From Bacteroidia bacterium (GTDB lineage Bacteria; Bacteroidota; Bacteroidia; UKL13-3): a stretch of 5,413 nucleotides of DNA. This document shows, piece after piece, positions 1 through 5,413 of the stretch. The translations under genes were made by a program, and so were the position numbers. The notes beneath the pieces were generated by a model that did not search any database, had not been told where the DNA came from, and saw only the letters and a program-made list of their open reading frames with translations. The DNA lies in the NCBI GenBank assembly GCA_022402405.1, contig JAKRSG010000354.1:1-5413 (forward strand). The letters run 5' to 3'. Position 1 is the first letter of the stretch; every line of letters starts with the position of its first letter.

Positions 1-51
1 TCAAATGATTTACCAAGAATTTTAAAAAATAATTTGGAATTTGACACAGTT

Positions 52-85
52 CATTCTGAGCGTAACGAAGTGAAGCGAAGAATCT
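52..85. repeat. REP-like dispersed repeat downstream of selO
   Basis: The element begins CATTCTGAGCG and ends GCGAAGAATCT. Its outer ends ATTCT and AGAAT are complementary, so it can form a short imperfect hairpin. The centre carries three tandem 5-bp units (CGAAG, TGAAG, CGAAG at 66-80). From general familiarity, sequences of this form are scattered between genes in many Bacteroidota genomes. Only one copy is visible here, so repetitiveness is inferred. It lies 56 bases past the selO stop and could serve as a weak 3' end structure, but there is no T-run to make it a convincing intrinsic terminator. The rest of bases 1-140 holds no gene I can support. Confidence 0.55.
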
Positions 86-140
86 TCATTCTTTTGGTAG
101 GATTTTCCCGGACAGCAGTGATTTCGAATTTTGTATTCCT

Positions 141-1577
141 TTAAGTTCCACAATATGTTTTGAATCTGCTATCAAATTCGGGTAATGGGGGAGTGCTATA
201 TGCTATGTTTTTTGGGTCGTATGAATATGGATTTTCTACTACTTGCATCAGGGTTTTGAACTTACTATCATCGCCTGCAATCATAGAGTCTAATGCTTCT
301 TCTACCAAATGATTTCTTGGGATAAATGCTGGGTTATTTTTGCTCATGATGGTTCTTGCGTGTGCCATTCCAACGCTACTTTCTATATAATTTTCCCATC
401 GGTTTCGCCATGTTACAAAATCATCTTGAAGCATATTTGGTTCAGCCAGAAATAATGGGTTGCTAAGGGCTAAAAAGGTGTTGGTATAGTCTAACGTATA
501 TTTTTCCATTAAGCTTAATAACTCGTTTACCCAAGTTACAAGTTCGCTGCTTAGGTCTTCTATTCCAAGTTTTAATAGCATGGTGCCATAATATTGGTTC
601 ACCCATAATCTATCGTATTTAGCCAAGGTTTCTTGAGCCCATTCCACGGCTACAGATTGTTCGCTGTGTATCATTGGTAACAAGGCTTCGGCTAATCTGG
701 TGAGGTTCCATTTGCCAATATTGGCTTGGTTTCTAAATGCATATCTGCCATCTCTGTCTATGGAGCTAAAAACGGTGTTGGGGTGGTAGCTGTTCATAAA
801 AGCGCAGGGACCATAATCAAAAGTTTCGGCGCTTATGGCCATGTTATCTGTGTTCATTACCCCGTGAATAAAGCCAACGCGCATCCAATTGGCTATAAGT
901 TTTATTTGGGCATGCATCACCGTATTTAGGAGTTCTAATGCTTTGTTTTGGGTCGATTTAAGTTCTGGGTACAAGCGCTCAATGGTATAATCTAATAAGG
1001 CTTGTTGCTCTTCTAAGGTGCAGAATTGTCGGGCAAACTCAAAGGTTCCTACTCGTATATGACTCTTCATAACCCTCGGTAAAACCGCACCTTCAAACAC
1101 TTGTTCTCTCTGTACCGTATCGCCTGTTTTAATTACCGCCAAGCTTCTAGAGCTGGCAATGTTTAAATGAAACATAGCTTCACTTATGAGGTATTCTCTC
1201 AACATGGCTTTGTAGGTTGCTTTGCCGTCGCCCCCGCGAGAATACTTGGTTCTTCCGCCGCCTTTTAGTTGTATATCGTATCTGTTTTTTTCGGTTTGAA
1301 CCCATTCGCCAACCATCACCGCCCGCCCATCACCCAGCATAGTGAAATGCCCAAATTGATGTCCGGCATAGGCTTGAGCAAAGGTTTGAGCATTTGGGTT
1401 TGGTTCAGCCAGTTGAAGAAATTTGAGTAGCTCTTGCGAGTTGCTTGTATTTATGCCAAGCTCATGCATGAGTTTTTGGTTCAACAAAGCTATTTCTGGC
1501 TTGCTTAATGGAGCTGGTTTTACAAGTTCAAAAAATTTATTGGGTAGTGTTAAATACGTATATTCTAGTGTTGACAT
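141..1577 (-). CDS. selO: SelO/YdiU family protein adenylyltransferase (AMPylase)
   Basis: SelO proteins have a protein-kinase fold that binds ATP in a flipped orientation and transfers AMP to Ser, Thr or Tyr of target proteins; in E. coli this is linked to redox stress. The ATG at 1577 gives 478 residues, matching E. coli YdiU; an in-frame TTG at 1583 would add two. Recognisable parts, numbered from ATG 1577, are the AGHQFGHF block (71-78), the LGDGR loop (81-85), K105 and E128 as the Lys-Glu ion pair, GGDG (115-118), R168 and R175, the catalytic HGVMNTDN (238-245, D244 and N245), and the metal-binding DYG (D254). The C-terminus YCGT puts Cys476 third from the end, where eukaryotic SelO carries selenocysteine. 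The usual activation-loop Cys is Phe270; the other cysteines are C186 and C258. The gene starts 12 bases after the PIN toxin stop and probably shares its transcript. A cytoplasmic location is likely, since no signal peptide is seen. Family assignment is very secure; targets are unknown. Confidence 0.96.
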   Translation of the reverse strand: MSTLEYTYLTLPNKFFELVKPAPLSKPEIALLNQKLMHELGINTSNSQELLKFLQLAEPNPNAQTFAQAYAGHQFGHFTMLGDGRAVMVGEWVQTEKNRYDIQLKGGGRTKYSRGGDGKATYKAMLREYLISEAMFHLNIASSRSLAVIKTGDTVQREQVFEGAVLPRVMKSHIRVGTFEFARQFCTLEEQQALLDYTIERLYPELKSTQNKALELLNTVMHAQIKLIANWMRVGFIHGVMNTDNMAISAETFDYGPCAFMNSYHPNTVFSSIDRDGRYAFRNQANIGKWNLTRLAEALLPMIHSEQSVAVEWAQETLAKYDRLWVNQYYGTMLLKLGIEDLSSELVTWVNELLSLMEKYTLDYTNTFLALSNPLFLAEPNMLQDDFVTWRNRWENYIESSVGMAHARTIMSKNNPAFIPRNHLVEEALDSMIAGDDSKFKTLMQVVENPYSYDPKNIAYSTPPLPEFDSRFKTYCGT

Positions 1578-1589
1578 AATCAATGCTTT

Positions 1590-2003
1590 TTATAAGGTTT
1601 CGATGAATTGCCGGGCTGTTAAAATGGGTAATTTGACATTTTTAAAATCTTTGAGATTTCGGGTTATTATTAATTCCTGATTGCCCTCTAAAGCAGTGTA
1701 ATATTGAAGGGCGTCTTCAAAGTCTACAAAGGTTTCATCATTTAAAGCAAGGTCTATTACTTTGTCGTCTAAAGGTAATACGGTAATAATCAATTTAAGT
1801 TTTCGTAAAACAGATTTGGTTTTGTTGGCATTCATTTGCCTTAATAATGTAAAACTGGTATTTGCAATAGTTAATGCCGAAACAAATAACTCAATTTGAT
1901 TTTTATCTGCCAAAGAAAATAATTGAGCAGCCTCCTCATAAAAAGGAGCTCTTTGCAATAATAAATCTATCACAATGTTAGTATCAACAAAGACTTTTCT
2001 CAT
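1590..2003 (-). CDS. PIN-domain toxin (VapC-like ribonuclease), partner of upstream antitoxin
   Basis: This is a 137-residue single PIN domain, the usual size for a VapC-type toxin. PIN toxins are metal-dependent endoribonucleases that cut tRNA, rRNA or mRNA when their antitoxin is degraded. The N-terminal signature is VFVDTNIVIDLLL, with metal-binding D7 and the DTN triad plus D13. The central acidic cluster is VDFEDALQ (D94, E96, D97), and the C-terminal block is IITRNLKDF (T114, R115, N116, D119). The strand order and DFEDALQYYTA block fit the PIN_3-like group common in Bacteroidota. The second acidic residue expected near position 45-50 is not obvious: the segment reads SALTIANTSF, with Asn48 there. 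The ATG overlaps the antitoxin stop as ATGA, implying translational coupling. The antitoxin partner makes a toxin-antitoxin role much likelier than a housekeeping nuclease role. The RNA target cannot be told from sequence. Confidence 0.9.
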   Translation of the reverse strand: MRKVFVDTNIVIDLLLQRAPFYEEAAQLFSLADKNQIELFVSALTIANTSFTLLRQMNANKTKSVLRKLKLIITVLPLDDKVIDLALNDETFVDFEDALQYYTALEGNQELIITRNLKDFKNVKLPILTARQFIETL

Positions 2004-2251
2004 TTATACTTTTCTTGTAGATAGCTCGCATATTCTTTTTTATAGTCAAAGTCTTCGGGAAGATCTATAACTCCACTTAAGCTCTCAACTAGAGGAGTTA
2101 TAGTTAACTTTTTCTCATCTGTCTTTTTCTGAGTTAAAGTGTCAAGATAAGACTCTATCATTTTTGATAAGCTAGTTTTATGGTTATGAGCATATATTTT
2201 AGCTTTTTCAATTACCTCCTGATTCAATCTTATTGTTATTTTAGTTTTCAT
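2000..2251 (-). CDS. Ribbon-helix-helix antitoxin (DUF6364-like)
   Basis: This 83-residue protein precedes the PIN toxin and overlaps it by ATGA. The N-terminus looks like a ribbon-helix-helix DNA-binding domain: a beta strand TKITIRL (3-9), helix one from about 11 to 23 (QEVIEKAKIYAHN), a turn at HKTS, and helix two from about 27 to 40 (SLSKMIESYLDTL). This pattern matches the DUF6364 type of small antitoxin. After a lysine-rich linker (42-48), the acidic and aromatic tail (about 50-83, including LPEDFDYKKEYASYLQEKYK) would be the toxin-neutralising part; that role is inferred from paired antitoxins. Such proteins usually bind DNA as dimers and repress their own operon, and an inverted repeat lies just upstream of the start. 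The ATG at 2251 has no clear Shine-Dalgarno, normal for this phylum. Antitoxin identity is well supported by domain and context. Confidence 0.88.
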   Translation of the reverse strand: MKTKITIRLNQEVIEKAKIYAHNHKTSLSKMIESYLDTLTQKKTDEKKLTITPLVESLSGVIDLPEDFDYKKEYASYLQEKYK

Positions 2252-2264
2252 AATAATTTCGTTT

Positions 2265-2285
2265 CATTTAATTATAAAATAAATG
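2265..2285. promoter_or_regulatory. Candidate antitoxin operator (inverted repeat)
   Basis: CATTTA (2265-2270) and TAAATG (2280-2285) form a perfect 6-bp inverted repeat around a 9-base AT-only centre, 13 bases upstream of the antitoxin start. A site of this kind and position suits autorepression by a ribbon-helix-helix dimer. The AT-rich setting makes chance palindromes common, and no clean Bacteroidota promoter (TTG, about 20 bases, TAnnTTTG) could be placed with it. Confidence 0.35.
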
Positions 2286-2298
2286 TCTAAAGCAAAAT

Positions 2299-2314
2299 AA
2301 TTGGTTTGACAATT
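2299..2314 (-). terminator. Weak hairpin after the S9 peptidase gene
   Basis: AATTG (2299-2303) and CAATT (2310-2314) are complementary arms around a 6-base loop, beginning 5 bases past the peptidase stop. On the transcribed strand the stem is followed by ATTTTG. The 5-bp stem is AT-rich and would be marginal as a terminator, so readthrough into the toxin-antitoxin operon is possible. Confidence 0.22.
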
Positions 2315-2319
2315 GATCA

Positions 2320-4749
2320 TTACTTCTTATTCATAAGGTATTTATCCAGAAATTGTTCTTGCTCCCACAACAAATGTAAAATATTTTCTTTGGCGGCGTA
2401 GCCGTGCGATTCTTTTGGTAACAATACCATACGTACCGGAGCGCCTAAGCCTTTCAGGGCTTGGAAGTATCTTTCTGTTTGTAGGGTAAAGGTGCCTGGA
2501 TTATTATCGGCTTCTCCATGAACCAAAAGCATGGGTGTTTTCATTTTGTCGGCATTCATAAAAGGCGACATTCCATTGTATATGGCAGGAATTTCCCAGT
2601 AATTTCTTTGTTCGCTCTGAAAACCAAATGGTGTAAGCGTACGATTATACGCGCCACTGCGGGCAATACCGCAGGCAAATAGTTTGGAGTGTGTAAGTAA
2701 ATTGGCTGTCATAAATGCCCCGTACGAATGTCCGCCAACGCCCACTTTGCTTCTGTCTATATACCCCAATTTATCAACGGCATCAATGGCTGCTTCGGCA
2801 TTGTCTACTAGCTGACTCATAAAATTATCATTAGGTTCTTTGTCGGCCTCACCAATAATAGGGAAGGCAGCATCATCTAAAACGGCGTAACCTTTAGTAA
2901 CCCAATATACAAAAGAGCCATAATACGGTACGGTAAATTCGTTTGGATTGGCATCTGATTGTCCGGCAGTATTTTTATCTTTATACTCTCTTGGATAAGC
3001 CCAAATTAATAATGGTAATTTTTGCTTTTTGGCTTTATCGTAACCTGCAGGTAAGTATAAAGTGCCCGATAACTCTACGCCATCTTTTCGTTTGTATTTG
3101 ATGAGTTCTTTGCTTACATTTTTGATGCTCTCGAACGGATTTTTAAACTGAGTAATAGGAGTGAGGGCGTTCTTTTTCTGAATATCGCGGATGTAATAAT
3201 TTGGATATTCGTTTTTAGATTGGATCAGTACAAGCGCTTTTAATTGTTTATAATCGCTTATGGTTAGAATGTTTTCTTGCTTGTTAGTAAAGTTACATTG
3301 GTAGATTCTTTGAGCCTTTTGGGTGGCTAAATCATATTTATCTATAAAAGGGAATTGACCTTCTTTGCTATGTCCTTCGCCAATTAAAAAAGCTGATTTG
3401 TTTTCTAATTTTAATACTTGTCTGCCAAAACTATTTTTCTCGGTAGAAAAATTGCCTGGGTCTGAGTAAATATCTTGGTAGTTTCTGCTAAATAAAACGA
3501 TTGGTTTTACTTGCGCATCAGAAGGATTAAATAGGTATGTTTTTTCGTTGCGGGTATCGTACCAATTATCTGATGCGATAGCTGTGGTTTCATTTCCCCA
3601 TATAATTCCGCTAAAGCGCTGCTCGGTTTTAAGGATAGATTTTGGAGCTGTATTAAAGGGAGCTTCCCACTCAAATACTTCGTCTCTATACTCCACTTTG
3701 TTAGCAGGGTTGCCCTGATCCAAAGCTTCCACATAGTATAAACTTGAAGCTTTATCATTCCGCCAATTGATGTTGCGTTTACCCGCTTTTACAGCCATAA
3801 ATCCTTTAGCCATAACTTCGTTTAATGGCGAATAGTTTACTTCTTTTGTTAATTGTCCGCCTGCACTGTATACCTTGCTGCGCATAGGAAAACGATTGTA
3901 TGGCACAATGTACGAAAAGGGTTTTTCTATGGTGCTTATTAAAACGTACTGACCGTTTGGCGATATTTTTTCGTCTACAAATAAGTCTTTTGCTAAGAAA
4001 AGTTTATCTGTGCCATCTATATCTAAAATATGTAATTCTGATTGAAGAATAATCTCAAAGTTCTGCTCATCTATAGGGTTTTTAAGCAAATCTTGGTAAG
4101 TTCTGTTTTGCGATTTAGTTTGCTCGCTCACAGCAACGGTTGGTCCGGCCGGTAAGCTTTTCTTTGCATCTATCAAGGCTGGTTTTTGCGAAGGAATGGT
4201 TTTTACTAAAAGGGTCTTGCTATCTGGAAACCAACTGTAAGGCTGACCTGTATTGGCATTGAGTGCTTGTGTGTTTATTTTCTTAGCAGAGCTTGTAGCT
4301 ACATCTATTATCCATAAATCAACTGTTTGGTTGGTAGCGTTTAAGAAGGCTATTTTCTGCTCGTTGGGCGACCAGTTAATACCAAATATTCTGGGGTTTT
4401 CTGGCATGCCAGTAATTTCAGATTCTTGTCCGCCTTTAATTTTCTTAAGGGTTAACCTGTTTATAAACGAGGTGGAGCTGCTCATGTTGGTTAAAGGGTT
4501 TATGCGCAAACCGCCCAAACGCAACTCCTCTTGGTTCAAATCTTCTAATGTTTTATAGGTGTTTCTATACATAAAAAGTAAGGTTTCTACCTTAGAGTTT
4601 ATAGATACATTGGGCGCTCTGGTATAATCTGCTAAGGCTAATATTTCTTTACTTGGTTTTTGAAATGTTAAAGGGTCTTGAGCCCAGGCAGTGCTTATGA
4701 AAGCAAATATCAACGTAGTAAGTAAAGCAATTGAAAATATATTTTTCAT
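2320..4749 (-). CDS. Secreted S9 family serine peptidase, glutamyl endopeptidase-like (S9D)
   Basis: This 809-residue exported member of the prolyl oligopeptidase clan most closely recalls chloroplast glutamyl endopeptidase (CGEP, MEROPS S9D), which cleaves after Glu. A signal peptide is clear: K2, a hydrophobic core at about 4-20, and AWA before Gln24 as a signal peptidase I site. Residues about 45-535 would form the beta-propeller gate; LRINPLTN (81-88) and the FGINWSPNEQKIAFL stretch (122-136) resemble CGEP. The alpha/beta hydrolase domain starts near 545. The triad is Ser675 in GGHSYGAF, Asp748 in HGEADNNPGT, and His782 in ESHGYAAKE. The segment GIARSGAYNRTLTPFGFQ (694-711) is strongly S9D-like. 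Length matches the family and all catalytic residues are present, so an active periplasmic peptidase is expected. It starts 5 bases after the stop of the HhH gene. Glu specificity is inferred from subfamily resemblance; a general oligopeptidase or dipeptidyl peptidase role cannot be excluded. Confidence 0.93.
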   Translation of the reverse strand: MKNIFSIALLTTLIFAFISTAWAQDPLTFQKPSKEILALADYTRAPNVSINSKVETLLFMYRNTYKTLEDLNQEELRLGGLRINPLTNMSSSTSFINRLTLKKIKGGQESEITGMPENPRIFGINWSPNEQKIAFLNATNQTVDLWIIDVATSSAKKINTQALNANTGQPYSWFPDSKTLLVKTIPSQKPALIDAKKSLPAGPTVAVSEQTKSQNRTYQDLLKNPIDEQNFEIILQSELHILDIDGTDKLFLAKDLFVDEKISPNGQYVLISTIEKPFSYIVPYNRFPMRSKVYSAGGQLTKEVNYSPLNEVMAKGFMAVKAGKRNINWRNDKASSLYYVEALDQGNPANKVEYRDEVFEWEAPFNTAPKSILKTEQRFSGIIWGNETTAIASDNWYDTRNEKTYLFNPSDAQVKPIVLFSRNYQDIYSDPGNFSTEKNSFGRQVLKLENKSAFLIGEGHSKEGQFPFIDKYDLATQKAQRIYQCNFTNKQENILTISDYKQLKALVLIQSKNEYPNYYIRDIQKKNALTPITQFKNPFESIKNVSKELIKYKRKDGVELSGTLYLPAGYDKAKKQKLPLLIWAYPREYKDKNTAGQSDANPNEFTVPYYGSFVYWVTKGYAVLDDAAFPIIGEADKEPNDNFMSQLVDNAEAAIDAVDKLGYIDRSKVGVGGHSYGAFMTANLLTHSKLFACGIARSGAYNRTLTPFGFQSEQRNYWEIPAIYNGMSPFMNADKMKTPMLLVHGEADNNPGTFTLQTERYFQALKGLGAPVRMVLLPKESHGYAAKENILHLLWEQEQFLDKYLMNKK

Positions 4750-4754
4750 GTATA

Positions 4755-4979
4755 TTAAGGTTTAAAATGAAGCTTATGTTCTGATAGTAATTGTTGTAAT
4801 TTTGGGATGGAGCTTTTGCCCATACCATGCAGTTTTAATAATTCTTTTATAGAGTATTGAGCCAACTCCTCTATGCTGTTGATGTTGGCATTTAGCAAGG
4901 CTCTTTGGGCAGGCGCCGCAATATTTGAAAAGATATTTTCTTGATTGGTGCTTACTTCTATTTTATTTGTTTTGGGCAT
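4755..4979 (-). CDS. Small helix-hairpin-helix protein, RNA polymerase alpha CTD-like
   Basis: This 74-residue cytoplasmic protein consists almost entirely of a helix-hairpin-helix domain like the C-terminal domain of the RNA polymerase alpha subunit. After a polar leader (1-15), the pattern is IAAPAQRALLNANINSIEEL (20-39), then KELLKLHGMGKSSIPKLQQL (46-65). The hairpin turn HGMGKSS resembles the GxG turn that contacts the DNA backbone in a sequence-independent way. Similar stand-alone proteins occur in many bacteria, usually annotated as DNA-binding or RpoA C-terminal-like; their function is not established to my knowledge. It is the first gene of a tight pair with the secreted peptidase. 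The ATG at 4979 lies 2 bases after the stop of a decayed reading frame, hinting at an older longer operon. Domain assignment is good; a specific role in regulating the peptidase is speculation. Confidence 0.82.
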   Translation of the reverse strand: MPKTNKIEVSTNQENIFSNIAAPAQRALLNANINSIEELAQYSIKELLKLHGMGKSSIPKLQQLLSEHKLHFKP

Positions 4980-5059
4980 TTTTAAACGGTAGGTAAAGAT
5001 GGTAAAATAGGATTAGAAATGCAAGTTGTTTCTGAGAATTGTGGAGTGCACGAATAATT

Positions 5060-5073
5060 ACCCAAAATTGGGT
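5060..5073. repeat. Short palindrome ACCCAA-AA-TTGGGT
   Basis: Six-base arms (5060-5065 and 5068-5073) flank two bases, giving a near-perfect dyad typical in size of a protein-binding site rather than an RNA hairpin. It lies about 80 bases upstream of the HhH gene start, inside the decayed coding fragment, and directly abuts a second inverted repeat. Regulatory function is unproven. Confidence 0.35.
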
Positions 5074-5074
5074 C

Positions 5075-5095
5075 GGAGTAAAAGGCATTTACTCC
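5075..5095. repeat. Perfect 8-bp stem inverted repeat with competing third arm
   Basis: GGAGTAAA (5075-5082) and TTTACTCC (5088-5095) form a perfect 8-bp stem around a 5-base loop. A second partner exists: TCGGAGT (5073-5079) can also pair with ACTCCGA (5097-5103), so two mutually exclusive stems share one arm. No T-run follows on the minus strand, so a standard intrinsic terminator is unlikely. It sits between the TauE/SafE stop and the HhH-peptidase operon, overlapping the decayed frame. Confidence 0.45.
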
Positions 5096-5225
5096 AACTC
5101 CGAGCTTATCGTATACACCCAACTCATAGGTTCCAACACCTGCAAAATCTCCAATAGCTATATTGGTTTAAGAAACAGAAATGCCATATTCATCTTGAAT
5201 TTGCAATCGTATTATTAAGGCTTAT

Positions 5226-5244
5226 TACTTCATACTTCATACTT
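5226..5244. repeat. 7-bp tandem repeat (ACTTCAT)n
   Basis: The unit ACTTCAT occurs at 5227-5233 and 5234-5240, and a third partial copy ACTTA follows. Short heptamer arrays of this kind occur between genes in Bacteroidota and vary in copy number by slippage. It borders the truncated 5' end of the decayed frame and may mark the point where the original sequence was lost. Confidence 0.5.
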
Positions 5245-5276
5245 AATAATTCAATTAACATTGGTTCAGCCAGAAA

Positions 5277-5413
5277 TTAATACCATTGTTTATAAATATC
5301 ATAACCATAGCGAAGCAACATAATAGATACGATAAGCAAGAAAGTACTTCTTATAAATGAGTTTCCTTTTTTTAGGGCTAATCTGGCTCCAACAATGTTG
5401 CCTGAAATATTGA
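5277..5413 (-). CDS. TauE/SafE family permease, C-terminal fragment
   Basis: The last 44 codons of a gene run in from the right edge and end with TAA at 5277-5279. The visible protein begins NISGNIVGARLALKKGNSF and continues into a hydrophobic segment at about residues 24-34 of the fragment, ending RYGYDIYKQWY. A GxxxGARLALKKGN-type loop followed by one final membrane helix is the usual C-terminal end of TauE/SafE (formerly DUF81) transporters. These are integral inner-membrane proteins with about eight helices, often annotated as sulfite or organosulfonate exporters; the real substrate is rarely known. The start and most of the protein are outside the window. It is co-directional with the downstream genes but separated by about 300 bases, so a shared transcript is not evident. 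Identification rests on a short stretch but the pattern is distinctive. Confidence 0.75.
   Translation of the reverse strand, partial: NISGNIVGARLALKKGNSFIRSTFLLIVSIMLLRYGYDIYKQWY

Larger units (their letters stand above)
4982..5221 (-). pseudogene. Decayed 3' fragment of an unidentified protein, probably secreted
   Basis: One minus-strand frame reads as plausible protein over about 80 codons but has a TAA at 5168-5170 and no usable start. Before the stop it reads LQIQDEYGISVS; after it, in the same frame, it reads TNIAIGDFAGVGTYELG and continues with LGVGVNAFYSDPILGNYS to a TAA at 4982-4984. The alternating hydrophobic pattern, glycines, and two cysteines near the end suggest a beta-rich extracytoplasmic protein, perhaps a lipoprotein of the DUF6252 kind, but I cannot identify it firmly. 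The upstream end is cut by another stop (5222-5224) next to a 7-bp tandem repeat, so the original 5' part is missing. Its final stop is 2 bases from the HhH start. It could also be a chance open stretch, but the protein-like composition argues against this. Confidence 0.5.

Noticed and set aside
726..929. Plus-strand open frame of 67 codons
   Set aside because: It lies entirely inside selO on the opposite strand, where the catalytic motifs are intact, and its translation shows no recognisable domain.
1423..1680. Plus-strand open frame of 85 codons
   Set aside because: It is antisense to the selO start and the PIN toxin end, both well supported, and the translation is Cys/Ser-rich and unlike any family I know.
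141..2251. Antitoxin, PIN toxin and SelO as a three-gene defence system
   Set aside because: SelO is a widely conserved housekeeping AMPylase and the pair upstream is a standard type II toxin-antitoxin module. Proximity alone does not support a defence system.
3507..3758. Minus-strand open frame of 83 codons in another frame of the S9 peptidase
   Set aside because: It is a shadow of the propeller domain, whose reading frame is continuous and family-like across this stretch.
4253..4558. Plus-strand open frame of 101 codons, partly hydrophobic
   Set aside because: It is antisense to the conserved N-terminal propeller region of the peptidase; the hydrophobicity follows from complementary codons.
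4995..5025. Promoter with a TATTTTAC element upstream of the HhH gene
   Set aside because: It matches TAnnTTTG only partly, and the nearest TTG lies about 12 bases upstream instead of about 20, so it is no better than chance in AT-rich DNA.
5149..5262. Tiny minus-strand frame starting ATG near 5262 (MLIELLSMKYEV...)
   Set aside because: It has only 19 codons, spans the 7-bp tandem repeat, has low-complexity composition and shows no family resemblance.
1..5413. CRISPR array, tRNA, rRNA, complete insertion sequence or phage genes
   Set aside because: No spaced direct repeats, cloverleaf, rRNA-like stretch, transposase or terminal inverted repeats were seen on either strand.

Overview
The window is AT-rich chromosomal DNA that most resembles a member of the Bacteroidota. 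This rests on protein type, not on any marker gene. The indicators are a secreted S9D-type glutamyl endopeptidase, a DUF6364-like/PIN toxin-antitoxin pair, a SelO with an FSSID-type activation loop, start codons without Shine-Dalgarno sequences, and a short dispersed repeat of the 'CATTCTGAGCG...GAAGAATCT' type. Every convincing gene lies on the minus strand, so transcription runs from high to low coordinates.

In transcription order, the right edge (5277-5413) holds the last 44 codons of a TauE/SafE-family membrane permease. Next comes about 300 bases (4980-5276) with no intact gene. It contains a 7-bp tandem repeat, a decayed coding fragment with an in-frame stop, and two adjacent inverted repeats. 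Then comes a tight two-gene unit: a 74-residue helix-hairpin-helix protein resembling the RNA polymerase alpha C-terminal domain (4755-4979), and 5 bases later an 809-residue exported S9-family serine peptidase (2320-4749).

A 68-base gap follows, with a weak hairpin on the peptidase side and a palindrome on the antitoxin side. The second unit is a ribbon-helix-helix antitoxin (2000-2251) overlapping a PIN-domain toxin (1590-2003) by ATGA. Twelve bases after the toxin comes selO (start taken at 1577, end 141), a pseudokinase-fold protein AMPylase. A REP-like repeat lies downstream of selO at the left edge.

The two units look functionally separate: periplasmic peptide hydrolysis with a small nucleic-acid-binding partner, and a toxin-antitoxin pair whose transcript may read into selO. 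I do not see a clearly new multi-gene system. The points most worth a second look are the altered cysteine arrangement in SelO, the toxin-antitoxin to selO linkage, the HhH-peptidase coupling, and the remnant plus inverted repeats upstream of that operon.
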